Notes: generated by a model from the letters alone, not told the origin. Positions 24,667 through 33,845 are shown, numbered from the stretch's first letter. The stretch is DNA of 64,000 nt from Baia soyae (GCF_004341445.1 NZ_SLXV01000011.1:1-64000), one strand, 5' to 3'. A program made the numbers and translations.

Positions 24667-26206
24667 TCATCTAGCACTATTATGAATCACTATCTGGTTC
24701 CTTTTCGCCAACTTTATACTTTTTTTCAATTTCTCTAAAGTTTCTGGAGGAGATTGGGTAAAACGAGCCGGGAGTATAAACCATTTTTGAAGATCCATGG
24801 ATCTATATACATTATTTTCTGGTAGACGGACTGGGGGATACCCATTGAGAAACGAGTTGGTAAGCTTCCTTTTATTTTTATAGAATTGGCTATCTAACTC
24901 TCTCACTAAGTCATTCCATTGACCGGTTACGTTATCTCCACCACTACTAAACTGACTATCCATATGTTCGCCCAAATCCGACCAACGACTATCCGCTTTC
25001 TGTGCGAGTTCTACCCATTTCTTACTATCAATTTTTTTCGTTACAGATAGGTATCCAAAAGCATTTAGCAGACGAGCATGCTCTTTCTTCACCTTCAAAA
25101 CCACTTGCTTATGTAAATCATCAATTAACGAAGAATCACTATTATAGTTATTTTTCAACTTTGTTATCTCTCTATTAAACCACTGACCATTTTCCTTTTT
25201 CAGAGATTCTATATAATGATCAAATGCTTTATCAAAATCCTTATCACTATCGACTGCCTGAAAAGCACCTCCGCCTGCTTTGGATACTTTTTCTAGCGCC
25301 TCTTTGCTTTTCCCATCTAAATCAAATCCAATAATATTCACGACCGCTTTCACATTAGATTGGTGCAATTGGTAGGCTTCGATACAGGATTTCCGCCACA
25401 CGTTTCAAGTCCATCGCTGACAATATAGACAATATTTTCAACGTCTTTATCTTGCGAACTGCTCAGATCCTTGCCTGCCTCTTGCATCGCACGTGCCAAA
25501 GGAGTCCAACCAGCTGGCTTTACTTTGTCTAACGAAGATTGAAAGGATGATTCATACGCTTTAGGCCCATAAATGGTTTCAGTAGCTTGACAAGATGCTT
25601 CTTTTCCACCCTTATCATTAGAGCCTTTATGACCGTAGACACGTAAAGAAAGGTTCGTATTCGGAGAAAGCTTCGTCACAAATCGATTCACTGCTGATTT
25701 CGCCAAATCTATTTTCTTCTGGCTCCCAACTGTACCATTCATACTTCCACTTGCATCAAGTAGAATCACTACATTTTGCTTCGGTACCTGATTTAATTCT
25801 TGGACTTTCTTCTGTGCCTCTGGTGACTCAGGATCTAACTCCAGCAACTCCGTCCTATACTTCCTTGCTTTCACTTCTTCAAATTGCTTCTCTTCTTGAT
25901 GGTACGATTCCCCTACCAGCTTCAACGCCTCTTTGTAGTACTCATCGATGGTTAATCCTTCTTTCATTTTGTCTAGCTCTTTCCACACGGCATCCATATC
26001 GTATCGATTCGCCGCATAGGTCCCCTGCCCATCATCTTTTACAATCTCTTCCCATTTGGTCGATGGCTTAGGTGGCTGATATGTAACTTCCTGCTTTTTC
26101 TCTGCTTTCTTTTCCCCTTTATCTCCTTGTTGCCCGAAAAGCGAACAACCCGGGAGGACAAGCATCATGCATAGAAGGTAAGTAAATATTTATGTCTATA
26201 ATTCAT
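24667..26206 (-). pseudogene. VWA-domain lipoprotein, copy 2 (two frameshifts)
   Basis: The start ATG is at 26204-26206 (MNYRHKYLLTF). The frame breaks inside the signal peptide near 26170 and resumes as MMLVLPGCSLFGQQ. A second break lies near 25382, where GTATCGAAGCC has lost one base compared with GTATCGGAAGC in copy 1, so GGNPV is followed by a wrong frame. The VWA MIDAS motif VVILLDASGSMNGTV is otherwise intact, and the C-terminal helical region runs to a stop at 24667. It shares about 75 percent of residues with copy 1, so the two are a tandem duplication. Confidence 0.8.
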
Positions 26207-26275
26207 GGTAGTCCCTTTCTTCTATAATGATCGTTAACTTAACTGATTTAAATATATTTACATTAGCTATTCTAT

Positions 26276-26692
26276 TTAATCAATGATCCGTGACTGTGCT
26301 TTATAGGAATATTCAATGGGAGCGATTGAAAGGAACAGGATCTTTACTTTAATCTTGGCCGTTACTTCCATGTAGGACCTTTTTACCCCTTGTTTATCTT
26401 TCTTTTCCTCTTTTTCTATTTTCTTCACCTGATACGATGCGAGCTTCACATTATCGGTTTGAGGGAATGATTTTTCCCCACGTTTTTCTGCTTTCTTGGC
26501 ATCTCCATCATCTGCCGCAACCCGAACTTCTTCCCTCACAAAGGATTGCGTATCCATCACTGCCATCGTAAACACAGCCATCTGCCAGATCACCATACTC
26601 ATCAATGCGACAATCGGTAGAAGGGATACAAACTCTAACGTAGTACTTCCTTGCTTCTCTCTAAGGAAACGTAATTTCAAACGGTTCACCAT
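26276..26692 (-). CDS. tadE: TadE-like pseudopilin
   Basis: A 138-residue protein with a prepilin-type N-terminus (REKQGSTTLEF: Gly then Glu at +5), one helix of about 22 residues (LLPIVALMSMVIWQMAVFTMAV), and a small extracytoplasmic domain rich in Lys and Glu. The QGSTTLEF/helix arrangement is the hallmark of the TadE/TadG pseudopilins that assist Flp pilus assembly. Its ATG overlaps the end of the upstream TadG-like gene by 32 bp, so the two are translated together. The N-terminal region is similar to the head of the TadE-M23 fusion downstream, which fits duplication of tadE followed by capture of a peptidase domain. Confidence 0.85.
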   Translation of the reverse strand: MVNRLKLRFLREKQGSTTLEFVSLLPIVALMSMVIWQMAVFTMAVMDTQSFVREEVRVAADDGDAKKAEKRGEKSFPQTDNVKLASYQVKKIEKEEKKDKQGVKRSYMEVTAKIKVKILFLSIAPIEYSYKAQSRIID

Positions 26693-27215
26693 CCCCCAAC
26701 CACTCTAGATAGCTTCGCTTAGCTCCACGACCGAGTGCGATCACATCCAACTTTTCAAGAGCATCCTCAAAAACACGTGCATCTAGACTTCGTTTTGCCT
26801 GCACCTTCACTCGACCATCCTTACCATCAAAAATCAATACTCCACGTTCGGCTGCATTGTTTTTCTTTAAATACTTCTTAGCAGCAGCAGTCAGTTGGCC
26901 CTTTTTGTTCTTAATGACTTCCTGTAACAAGTCTCTCTTCTTCTTCTCTGTACCCAGTACATACTCATAGCTGTTGAAATGTCCATTATCAAATGCTTCA
27001 TCCATCTTGCGTTCAATTTCATCATGCAACAGCTCGTCTAGCTTCTTAGAAACAGCAACACTCGCCGCGTCTCCAGCTACACGAAGGGAGGACATACTAA
27101 TCCATAGTCCTACTAGAGTCAAAATCGCGCCAAATAGAATAAAATAGATGGGGAGACTACTGAACCATAGACTGGTAATGGTGCCCTTTTTATTTGATAA
27201 TTTCTTCCAGTTCAT
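26661..27215 (-). CDS. TadG-like pilus-associated membrane protein
   Basis: A 184-residue protein with an N-terminal membrane helix (about 16-38, YFILFGAILTLVGLWI) preceded by NKKGTITSLWF, a TadG-like leader lacking the conserved +5 glutamate of pilins. The remaining 145 residues are a mixed alpha/beta extracytoplasmic domain rich in Lys, Asp and Glu, and contain SLRVAGDAASVAVSKKLDELLHD, the small-residue helix common to TadE/G proteins. GAGGAGA precedes the ATG. Context inside the Tad locus supports a role in pilus assembly; the precise function is unknown. Confidence 0.72.
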   Translation of the reverse strand: MNWKKLSNKKGTITSLWFSSLPIYFILFGAILTLVGLWISMSSLRVAGDAASVAVSKKLDELLHDEIERKMDEAFDNGHFNSYEYVLGTEKKKRDLLQEVIKNKKGQLTAAAKKYLKKNNAAERGVLIFDGKDGRVKVQAKRSLDARVFEDALEKLDVIALGRGAKRSYLEWLGDGEPFEITFP

Positions 27216-27230
27216 CCGATGTCTCCTCGC

Positions 27231-27908
27231 TCAATCTTCGACCTCGTAATCAGAGTTATTAATTACAAATATAGATAAAGCAATACCTAATAAGGTAGAA
27301 AGAGTCATATTCATTAGTGTTTGTACAAGAACGACTGCCCACACCGCATTAGAAAATTGTAACGTAACAAATAAAGCAATCGCCTCAATCACCGCAATAA
27401 CCACTGCGAAGATGATTAGGTATCCGAGAGATTTAAGTAAGTTCTTTTGCATAAAACGTGCGGACTCTTTCATTGCCCGCCATCCCTTTTGCCCGTACAA
27501 CAATATAAATTGTGGATAGAAGAAAAAGAAGATAAAGGCAATCAGACCAGGAAGAATAACCAGCATCATACCTAAAATCACCATCAAAGAAAATATAATT
27601 GCAAATAAATACACATAAAATGTCTTTTCAATAGACCGAATCAAAATAGAGCCTGCTGTGACCTGTTCTTCCTTATACTCACTTGCCACCAGCAGGACTA
27701 GTGGAATCTGCACCATTCCCCAAGCTATTAAGGTGAAAATCATATTAAAAATAGGCCCTAAGAATCCAAGCCCCGCAAGATTAGCTTGGATTAAAAAAAT
27801 ATTCACGACGAAATATAGCCCGATATATAGGGGGAGATATAAAATTAGCTGAATCATGATTAATTTACGCCAATGCTCTTTTATTATTTGAAATGTTGAG
27901 ATACCCAT
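27231..27908 (-). CDS. Multi-pass membrane protein of unknown function in the Tad locus
   Basis: A 225-residue protein with about six membrane helices (near 17-40, 50-75, 90-118, 115-140, 160-185, 190-215) and short loops. The KEHWRKLIMIQLILYLPLYI opening, an amphipathic helix followed by a membrane segment, is common in DUF975-like or glycerophosphodiesterase-associated membrane domains. I do not recognise a family with confidence. AGGAG precedes the ATG. It is separated from the TadG-like gene by 15 bp, so it is in the same operon. It could hold assembly proteins together or handle lipids. Confidence 0.6.
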   Translation of the reverse strand: MGISTFQIIKEHWRKLIMIQLILYLPLYIGLYFVVNIFLIQANLAGLGFLGPIFNMIFTLIAWGMVQIPLVLLVASEYKEEQVTAGSILIRSIEKTFYVYLFAIIFSLMVILGMMLVILPGLIAFIFFFFYPQFILLYGQKGWRAMKESARFMQKNLLKSLGYLIIFAVVIAVIEAIALFVTLQFSNAVWAVVLVQTLMNMTLSTLLGIALSIFVINNSDYEVED

Positions 27909-28071
27909 GAAGCAAACTCCTATTCTTTCTTTTCAGTAGGATCATATTTCGTAATTCCCCAGTTTTTCTGGGGAGATTATAAAATTTTCGTTGAGGATCC
28001 ATTTTCAACCCTTCCCATTCATTTGGTATACAATCGCTAACACCTATAAAGAATGGGATATTTTCATTCAC
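27865..28071 (-). CDS. Possible small ORF or gene remnant
   Basis: A 68-codon minus-strand frame (MNENIPFFIGVSDCIPNEW...) overlaps the start of the next gene by 44 bp and contains a hairpin (CCCCAG AAAA CTGGGG). There is no good ribosome binding site. A second frame at its end reads NWGITKYDPTEKKE and stops before the next gene, which looks like the C-terminus of a lost protein. I think it is a frameshifted fragment, but a real small protein is possible. Confidence 0.25.
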   Translation of the reverse strand: MNENIPFFIGVSDCIPNEWEGLKMDPQRKFYNLPRKTGELRNMILLKRKNRSLLHGYLNISNNKRALA

Positions 28072-28128
28072 TCTTTTCTGATTACATAGAATTACTTATC
28101 ACCCTTGCATTCCCTTAGATAAATTCTA

Positions 28129-29052
28129 TTAATCTCTCGGATTTCGAATTCTGTGCATCAAATGATCAACTGTAAACTCTTTTTTTGATTTCTCATCGAA
28201 ATCCTCAAACATATATCGATCTTCTTTCTTAGGAAGTAGCGCTGAGTAACTGAACCACATCAAAAGTAGATTCGGGATTCGATAGATCCGCCAGATATTT
28301 TTACCTCCATAATAACTTTTCATAAATTTCCTCGCTGATTCTTCCACGTCCATGGCACCTTTAAAGCGATAACAAATTTGATAATGTATAATTTCTCCCA
28401 TTTCATAAAATACTATTGCTTTTTCTAAATCTACTTCTATTAGTGGACGTATGACCAAAGACTTAAAAAATTTCTTCCCACACTTGACACTATCAGATAA
28501 TGTCTTTCTGCTTTCTTTAAGATTCCTCGGATATTCCGCAAATTCCTCATACCATCTACGTTCCTCCGGATCTAGGCTACTTTTCCCTACTAGACCCAAG
28601 CTACTTAATAGGAGTAAATTAAACACATCAACCAAATAGATAAACTTTTGTCGTTCACCTGCTTCAACACGATCAAAAGCATGATCAACCCTAAAAGTAA
28701 GCTCTACTATTCTTTTAGCTTGTTTAAGAGAAACGATTGCACCATACTCATCGGTGATTAAAACACCCTTTGGTCCCTCTATCGGTTTACGATAAAGAGC
28801 GTAATAAAATACTTGTCCACCATCAATCGCTCGATAACCTATTATATAGGTCTCACCTTGTAATTTCTTCGACTCTACCGATTGTACGACTGCTTCTGGT
28901 ACGACAGCATTTGACATCTCTCCAGACTCCTTTTCGTATCGATCACTTAAACAAATCACCAGCCAACCAACTACTTTTCCTATTTCTGCAATTGTTGCAT
29001 TTAGTTCCTTCTCTACTGCTATCCCAGTTGCTTTCCTTATTTTGCCCTCCAA
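28129..29052 (-). CDS. Conserved-looking hypothetical protein in the Tad locus
   Basis: A 307-residue protein starting at TTG (29050-29052), with GGAG nine bases upstream. It has no signal peptide. The sequence is mixed alpha/beta: a possible sensor-like N-domain (YIIGYRAIDGGQVFYYALYRKP near 70-91) and a C-half with the aromatic-rich segments IVFYEMGEIIHYQICYRFKG and IPNLLLMWFSYSALLP, which may be membrane-associated. I recognise no family. It sits between the secreted repeat protein and the polytopic membrane protein of the pilus locus, so a partner role in pilus function is likely by context only. Confidence 0.55.
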   Translation of the reverse strand: MEGKIRKATGIAVEKELNATIAEIGKVVGWLVICLSDRYEKESGEMSNAVVPEAVVQSVESKKLQGETYIIGYRAIDGGQVFYYALYRKPIEGPKGVLITDEYGAIVSLKQAKRIVELTFRVDHAFDRVEAGERQKFIYLVDVFNLLLLSSLGLVGKSSLDPEERRWYEEFAEYPRNLKESRKTLSDSVKCGKKFFKSLVIRPLIEVDLEKAIVFYEMGEIIHYQICYRFKGAMDVEESARKFMKSYYGGKNIWRIYRIPNLLLMWFSYSALLPKKEDRYMFEDFDEKSKKEFTVDHLMHRIRNPRD

Positions 29053-29120
29053 TAAATCAATCTCCTAGATTACGAACTTTTGGTAACAGATTATCATTGA
29101 GATTAGCTTACCATTCCAAA

Positions 29121-30158
29121 TCACGAGAACCATCCCTTTACTTTATTCCATCCAGAAGAAAGTGCATCACCAATCGCCTTCCTGTGGCGCACTACTTTTC
29201 CTACTGCAAATACACCGGCCCCTGCTAACGCAACAACCCCACCGACAGGCCCTAAAAACGGAGCTACTGCCATAGCCATCTCTCCTACGTTAGCCACTAA
29301 ATCCCCTGATGCATCTATTCCATCGTCAACAGTATTAGCGTTAAATATTTTACCTACATTTTGAACTGCCTCATAACCCGCAAATAATCCACCAACTACT
29401 GCAGTCACCGGTGTTACTTTGGAGAACAATTTTCCAAGATAAGAACCAGACTGACCCGCTGCCTGTATAGATCTTTCTGAAAAATCCGAAATATGTTTAA
29501 CATCTCTCGTGCTCTTAAAAAAATCCCATGATTGCCATCCATTATCGATTGCAGACCATCCATCTAATCCCGCCTCATAGAGTGCCTTTTGATCTTTATC
29601 TACTATCCCATCAAGACCAAGGGTAATTCCTCCACGAACAAGTGAAGAACTTAAAAAATATGAACCCTTGACCACATCCTTGGGAGTAAGACCAACAAAG
29701 TTGGGATTTGTACCTTCTGGAGCTGTGATACGAGACAAATTATCTGCAAGATACAATCCATCCGCTTTACTAACTAAACCCTTTAACGTGTCATTTAGGA
29801 CATATTTAAATGTTTTATAACTACTTGAGTCGATACTATACCATTTTGGCTCCTCTTGTTGTGGGTTACTAGAAGTGGTTGATGGCTGTTTATCACCTTT
29901 AGGAATCTTGTCAAGCTCTGGTAGCTTATCCATCTTCTTGAGGTCTTTCTCATCTAATTTTGGAAGATCTTCCGCATCTAGCGTAGGAAGATCTTCCGCA
30001 TCCAGTGTAGGAAACTTTCCTACACTTAAACTATACTGTCCAAATGAACTTCCAGTCGTTATGTCTTTTGCCAAAACAATGTAAGGAGAAAATATGATAA
30101 AGGCGAACATAATCAATACACTTATTGCAAAATACTTTCGACGATTCCCATTTATCAT
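29121..30158 (-). CDS. Secreted protein with acidic tandem repeats and Gly/Ala-rich C-terminal domain
   Basis: A 345-residue protein with an N-terminal signal (ISVLIMFAFIIFSPYIVLA). Just after it come two exact eight-residue repeats (PTLDAEDL) and degenerate ones (PKLDEKDL, PELDKIP), encoded by a 24-bp tandem repeat. Then comes a proline/serine linker and a globular domain of about 230 residues ending in a hydrophobic Gly/Ala stretch (FLGPVGGVVALAGAGVFAVG) and HRKAIGDALSSGWNKVKGWF. That ending is common to secreted effector or toxin-like proteins of Firmicutes with a membrane-active C-terminus. No immunity gene is recognisable, but the unknown gene just downstream could be one. Function not proven. 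Confidence 0.65.
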   Translation of the reverse strand: MINGNRRKYFAISVLIMFAFIIFSPYIVLAKDITTGSSFGQYSLSVGKFPTLDAEDLPTLDAEDLPKLDEKDLKKMDKLPELDKIPKGDKQPSTTSSNPQQEEPKWYSIDSSSYKTFKYVLNDTLKGLVSKADGLYLADNLSRITAPEGTNPNFVGLTPKDVVKGSYFLSSSLVRGGITLGLDGIVDKDQKALYEAGLDGWSAIDNGWQSWDFFKSTRDVKHISDFSERSIQAAGQSGSYLGKLFSKVTPVTAVVGGLFAGYEAVQNVGKIFNANTVDDGIDASGDLVANVGEMAMAVAPFLGPVGGVVALAGAGVFAVGKVVRHRKAIGDALSSGWNKVKGWFS

Positions 30159-30213
30159 CTGCCTACCCTCGCTACCTTTGTAAATTCAATCTGAAGATTT
30201 AACTTCAAAATTT

Positions 30214-31554
30214 CTATTTTCCATACTTCCCTTTCATCTCTTTTTCTTTCCGTTCAGCTGATTCGTTCAGTTCAGCGAAATTTCGATCAATTTCCTGATT
30301 TATTTCAGACCACTTTTTGTCTTTATAGTCTGCTAAAGCTATGTATCTCTTTAAAAATATTTGACCCATATCCAAGCGGGATTTCTCAGATATCTTCCCT
30401 TTTTCCTTTAGGTATTCTCTTGCCATCTTCATATTTTTCTCTTCACTTTTCATTAATTTCCAGAAGCCACTTGAAACTGAAAACAACAATTTTTCACTTT
30501 CCCCCTTCCTACTAAGCCTTTGAGAATGCAGGCTAAGGGAAGCTTTTGTTCCCCAACTATTCCATTTCCAATACATATCTCGATTTTTCTTATCAAAGTA
30601 CTCCCGGAGATCTTTCTCAGACTGAACAGTACTGTACTCTCCTCCACCTGCTTCAGCTACTTTCTTAAGAGCTTGTTGTCCAGCATTATCTACATCAAAG
30701 CCAATAATATTGACAATTGCTTTCGCCCCAGATTGGTTCAGTTCTTTTGCTGCTTGTACAGGATCTCCACCACACGTTTCGATTCCATCGCTTACTACAT
30801 AAACAATATTCTCAGTATCTGCTCCTTTTTCTTCTAAGTCTTTCTTCGCTTGTGTTAAAGCTAAGCCGATCGGTGTCCAACCGGTCGGTTTAAACTGATT
30901 AAGTGACTGGCCGAATTTTTGTGAATCATAGGCTGTTAATGGATATACCTCCTCTGTACTTTTGCAGGAAACATCTTTATCCTTATCCGCACTACTTCCT
31001 TTATTTCCATATACTCGTAGCGAAACATTTACCCCTTTAGGTAGTGAAGAAGAGAAGCGATTTACTGCTGCCTTTGCTAGATCCATCTTGGTACGTCCAC
31101 CTACTTTACCCACCATGCTTCCGCTAGAATCTAAGAGAATATAGGCATTAACGGGCTTCTGCTTCTCATTAGGTATATCAGTAGCCTGATTCTCTGGATC
31201 TACTACATCAATATGTAAGGTTGTATTAAAGTTGTCGATCTCCTTTAACACTGGTTGATAGTCCTCAGCTAATAAATCAATAATGGCTTTCTGGGCATCT
31301 TTGACAGATATATCATTTGGCAATTTATCCAGTTCTGACTTCACCTTGGTTTCGTCATACTTTACCCCTGCATACTTACCAGGTCCTTCTTTGAGATAAC
31401 CATCTAAATCAGTAGCAAGTTCTTTGGTAGTAGGCTTTATATCATTTTCCTGTTTACTCTCCTTAGCAGGTGTTTCTTTAATTGAACACGCTGACAAAAC
31501 GAGTAAAAACATACTTATGCAAGCGAGCACGGATTTTTTTAACACTATCTTCAC
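30214..31554 (-). CDS. VWA-domain lipoprotein of the Tad locus (intact copy)
   Basis: A 446-residue lipoprotein. The lipobox LVLSACS is near residues 18-24. A helical N-region (about 40-110) precedes a VWA domain with the full MIDAS motif YILLDSSGSMVGK and the second metal residues in FKPTGWTPIG and YVVSDGIETCGGDP. A charged helical tail of about 150 residues follows (WKWNSWG..., many Lys/Glu). VWA domains bind protein ligands through Mg2+, so it may act as an adhesin or pilus-assembly partner. Translation starts at GTG (31554), with a second GTG three codons later that has better spacing from AGGA. The two downstream copies are frameshifted, which leaves this as the only working one. Confidence 0.88.
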   Translation of the reverse strand: MKIVLKKSVLACISMFLLVLSACSIKETPAKESKQENDIKPTTKELATDLDGYLKEGPGKYAGVKYDETKVKSELDKLPNDISVKDAQKAIIDLLAEDYQPVLKEIDNFNTTLHIDVVDPENQATDIPNEKQKPVNAYILLDSSGSMVGKVGGRTKMDLAKAAVNRFSSSLPKGVNVSLRVYGNKGSSADKDKDVSCKSTEEVYPLTAYDSQKFGQSLNQFKPTGWTPIGLALTQAKKDLEEKGADTENIVYVVSDGIETCGGDPVQAAKELNQSGAKAIVNIIGFDVDNAGQQALKKVAEAGGGEYSTVQSEKDLREYFDKKNRDMYWKWNSWGTKASLSLHSQRLSRKGESEKLLFSVSSGFWKLMKSEEKNMKMAREYLKEKGKISEKSRLDMGQIFLKRYIALADYKDKKWSEINQEIDRNFAELNESAERKEKEMKGKYGK

Positions 31555-31585
31555 ATCCTATCGGTTAGATTCAAACACTATAGAA

Positions 31586-31621
31586 TGCTCCTTATCTCCC
31601 CTCACGACTAGATAAGGAGCA
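31586..31621 (-). terminator. Hairpin after flp, probable partial terminator or RNA stabiliser
   Basis: TGCTCCTTATCT / AGATAAGGAGCA, a perfect 12-bp stem, lies between the flp stop and the VWA gene start. There is no strong T run, so it may stabilise the abundant flp message while allowing partial read-through. Confidence 0.6.
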
Positions 31622-31691
31622 GAATTTACATATGAATTGAATTCTAAATTACTATATTGGATCTACTGTTTTTAAGAAAAATTATTAAATC

Positions 31692-31916
31692 TTATTCAAA
31701 TATTTTCATCACTTTATCTTTAAAAGCATCTTTGATATTCGTGGCTGCACCATCATCGGTAAATACCCATCCTAATAGCCCTGCGAAAACAGCCCCGATC
31801 CCTATTATGATCACATACTCCATCGTAGGGGATCCTTTTTTACTTTTAAATGCACGCTTCATTCTAACTTTCATAACTTCATACTCCGCACTCAACTTTA
31901 GCAATGATTCATTCAT
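31692..31916 (-). CDS. flp: Flp-type (type IVb) major pilin
   Basis: A 74-residue prepilin. The leader ends in KSKKG, followed by SPTMEYVIIIGIGAVFAGLLG: a glycine at the cleavage site, glutamate at +5 and tyrosine at +6, exactly as in Flp pilins. The helix is followed by a short tail (ATNIKDAFKDKVMKIFE). The long 27-residue leader is basic. AGGAGG lies upstream of the ATG. It should be cleaved by the prepilin peptidase at 36033-36491 and polymerised by TadA/B/C. The preceding tadC gene and the following hairpin frame it as an abundant product. Confidence 0.93.
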   Translation of the reverse strand: MNESLLKLSAEYEVMKVRMKRAFKSKKGSPTMEYVIIIGIGAVFAGLLGWVFTDDGAATNIKDAFKDKVMKIFE

Positions 31917-31944
31917 TCAAATAGCCTCCTAATATTAAATCGTA

Positions 31945-32001
31945 TTACAAATAAATAAGGACAATTTTCAAATCAGCAATTGCAGTTACTTTTGCATTCA
32001 T
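31945..32001 (-). CDS. Possible 18-residue ORF between tadC and flp
   Basis: A consensus AGGAGGTG begins right after the tadC stop and precedes an ATG with only two bases spacing, encoding MNAKVTAIADLKIVLIYL. A later ATG with better spacing gives only three codons. It could be a translated leader, or a ribosome binding site left from a lost gene. Not recognisable as any family. Confidence 0.25.
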   Translation of the reverse strand: MNAKVTAIADLKIVLIYL

Positions 32002-32010
32002 CACCTCCTA

Positions 32011-32910
32011 CTAGAATCCCGAAAAAATATTCTTCGAGATAAAATTGGTATAAATAATAAACATCCCGATCAAAAGTAAAATAGATGGGAAAATAACGAC
32101 TCCTGTCACAAGAGACACCTTAGGCGTTGCTTTACCCGCTTTTTCCTTCGCTTGTTCAGCCCGCATTTGCCTCATATCATCAGCCTGCTCGGTGAAGGTC
32201 TTTGCAACCGAAGTTCCAAGAATATGGGCTTGGATAAGAGATTGAACGAGTATGTCTAGTTCAGGAGAATCCGTCCGATTAATTAAAGCTCGATAGGCGG
32301 CTTCTCGCTGAACACCAAACCGAATTTCCTGATTCAATCTTGCTAGCTCCTCTGTTAATGGTCCCTCGCTGGTCTCGATATAGTATCGAATTGCCTCATC
32401 TAGCCCCATCCCTGCTTGGAGAGTAATACTCATCATATCCAAAAAATTAGGTAGATCGAGTCGCAGTTGCTCTTGCCTTTGCTTTGCCCTGACTCGAAGC
32501 AAAAGAATCGGATATGAGTAGCCTAAAAAAACTAGAACTGGAAATAGAGCTGGACCAAATGGTAAACCGAGAAATACATAGAAAAATCCTGCTCCAAATC
32601 CCGAAATTGCACCTAAAATCTTTGCACCATGCACCCTGCGAAGGTTAAGACCATAGGGATAACCCGCTTTCGTCAGATACTCCTCAATCTCTACAGGATC
32701 ACTGAGGATGGAAATCTTTTCCCCAGTTTCCGCAAAACGATCAACCCAGCTCCATAAGCGATCATACCGTCTCTTTCGTTTCATCACCCGCCACGGAGGG
32801 ATGTAGTAATCTAGCTTTTGTTCTACTTGTTTGTGCTCTGATACATAAGAATAATAGGAGATTCCAGCAAATAATAAACACAACCAGATGCTAATAACTA
32901 ATAGAGCCAT
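32011..32910 (-). CDS. tadC: Flp pilus assembly protein TadC (GspF-family platform protein)
   Basis: A 299-residue inner-membrane platform protein. It has an N-terminal helix (1-20), a T2SSF/GspF domain around 100-290 with the conserved DLPNFLDMMSITLQAGMGLDEAI segment, and a C-terminal helix pair (FPSILLLIGMFIIYTN). It works with TadB and the TadA ATPase to push the pilin through the membrane. It lies 11 bp after tadB, so they are one transcription unit. Length and order fit Gram-positive Tad loci, which lack secretin genes. Confidence 0.92.
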   Translation of the reverse strand: MALLVISIWLCLLFAGISYYSYVSEHKQVEQKLDYYIPPWRVMKRKRRYDRLWSWVDRFAETGEKISILSDPVEIEEYLTKAGYPYGLNLRRVHGAKILGAISGFGAGFFYVFLGLPFGPALFPVLVFLGYSYPILLLRVRAKQRQEQLRLDLPNFLDMMSITLQAGMGLDEAIRYYIETSEGPLTEELARLNQEIRFGVQREAAYRALINRTDSPELDILVQSLIQAHILGTSVAKTFTEQADDMRQMRAEQAKEKAGKATPKVSLVTGVVIFPSILLLIGMFIIYTNFISKNIFSGF

Positions 32911-32921
32911 ATACTCCCTCC

Positions 32922-33845
32922 TTATACTTTAATGTCGGAAATTTTCTTAATGAGAATAAAGCCAATAATCTGCATTACGGCAAAGACTAGGATAGATAGA
33001 ATCCCAAAGATTGAAGTTGCAAATTGCTTGAAGTCTCCCATCAATTGACTAATCATCAGAATAGCAGCCATAGACACAAACGGTAACATATAAGCCGTCA
33101 TCCGCGATTGGGCAATTGTAGCATCAACAGTCTTATTAATAATCTTGCGTTCTTCCATCGTTCTCGCCATTTCGTTAAGTGCTTGTGAGAGATTCCCACC
33201 CGCTCGGCGCTGGATAACTAATGCATTAACAAATACCCTCAAGTCTTTACTGTCTGCTTTTCTTAATAACTCATAGAGAGAGACTTCCAAGTCCCTGCCC
33301 AGCTGTATCTCGCGAACAACGACACCAAGCTCTTTTTGCATGGGATTCGAGATTTCTTTGACAACTAGCTCCAATCCTTGATGGATGGACATACCCGCAC
33401 GGGCAGCAGAGCTAAGGAGCCGGCAAACCTCCCCTAGTTGATCGTCCATGCGCTTGATATAAATTCTTCTTCTCGAGTTCAGGAAGAACTTCGAAGCAAC
33501 TGGAACTAGGCTAGTTGCTAGGAGCAGACTTATGTAGAGCGGTAATCCAAACATACGATTGATGAGAAACATCACAACAGCCCCAGCTACTACTAACAAT
33601 GCGCCATACTCTCCAGGACGAAGACTAATGCTAGCCCGCTCTAGAGACGGTTGCAACTGAACCGCCCAGCTCTGCCTGTCAAGTCGATCTACCAAACGAT
33701 CGGACCAACGCTCTTCTACGATGGCATCCATGTATTTTTCGATTTGCTGATTTGTTTCTTTTTTCGATTGACGAGCTCGCAACCAGAAGTAGATGGCTAT
33801 GACGAAGCAAAAAACAGAACCCCCAAAGACTAACCCTGCACCCAT
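32922..33845 (-). CDS. tadB: Flp pilus assembly protein TadB (GspF-family platform protein)
   Basis: A 307-residue membrane protein with an N-terminal helix (1-22), a helix pair (about 80-115) and a C-terminal pair (about 240-300). The T2SSF core contains LSSAARAGMSIHQGLELVVKEI and FVNALVIQRRAGGNLSQALNEMA, both hallmarks of the GspF/TadB fold. It is the partner of TadC in the platform complex and docks on the TadA ATPase. Its start overlaps the tadA stop by one base, so it is translationally coupled. Confidence 0.92.
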   Translation of the reverse strand: MGAGLVFGGSVFCFVIAIYFWLRARQSKKETNQQIEKYMDAIVEERWSDRLVDRLDRQSWAVQLQPSLERASISLRPGEYGALLVVAGAVVMFLINRMFGLPLYISLLLATSLVPVASKFFLNSRRRIYIKRMDDQLGEVCRLLSSAARAGMSIHQGLELVVKEISNPMQKELGVVVREIQLGRDLEVSLYELLRKADSKDLRVFVNALVIQRRAGGNLSQALNEMARTMEERKIINKTVDATIAQSRMTAYMLPFVSMAAILMISQLMGDFKQFATSIFGILSILVFAVMQIIGFILIKKISDIKV

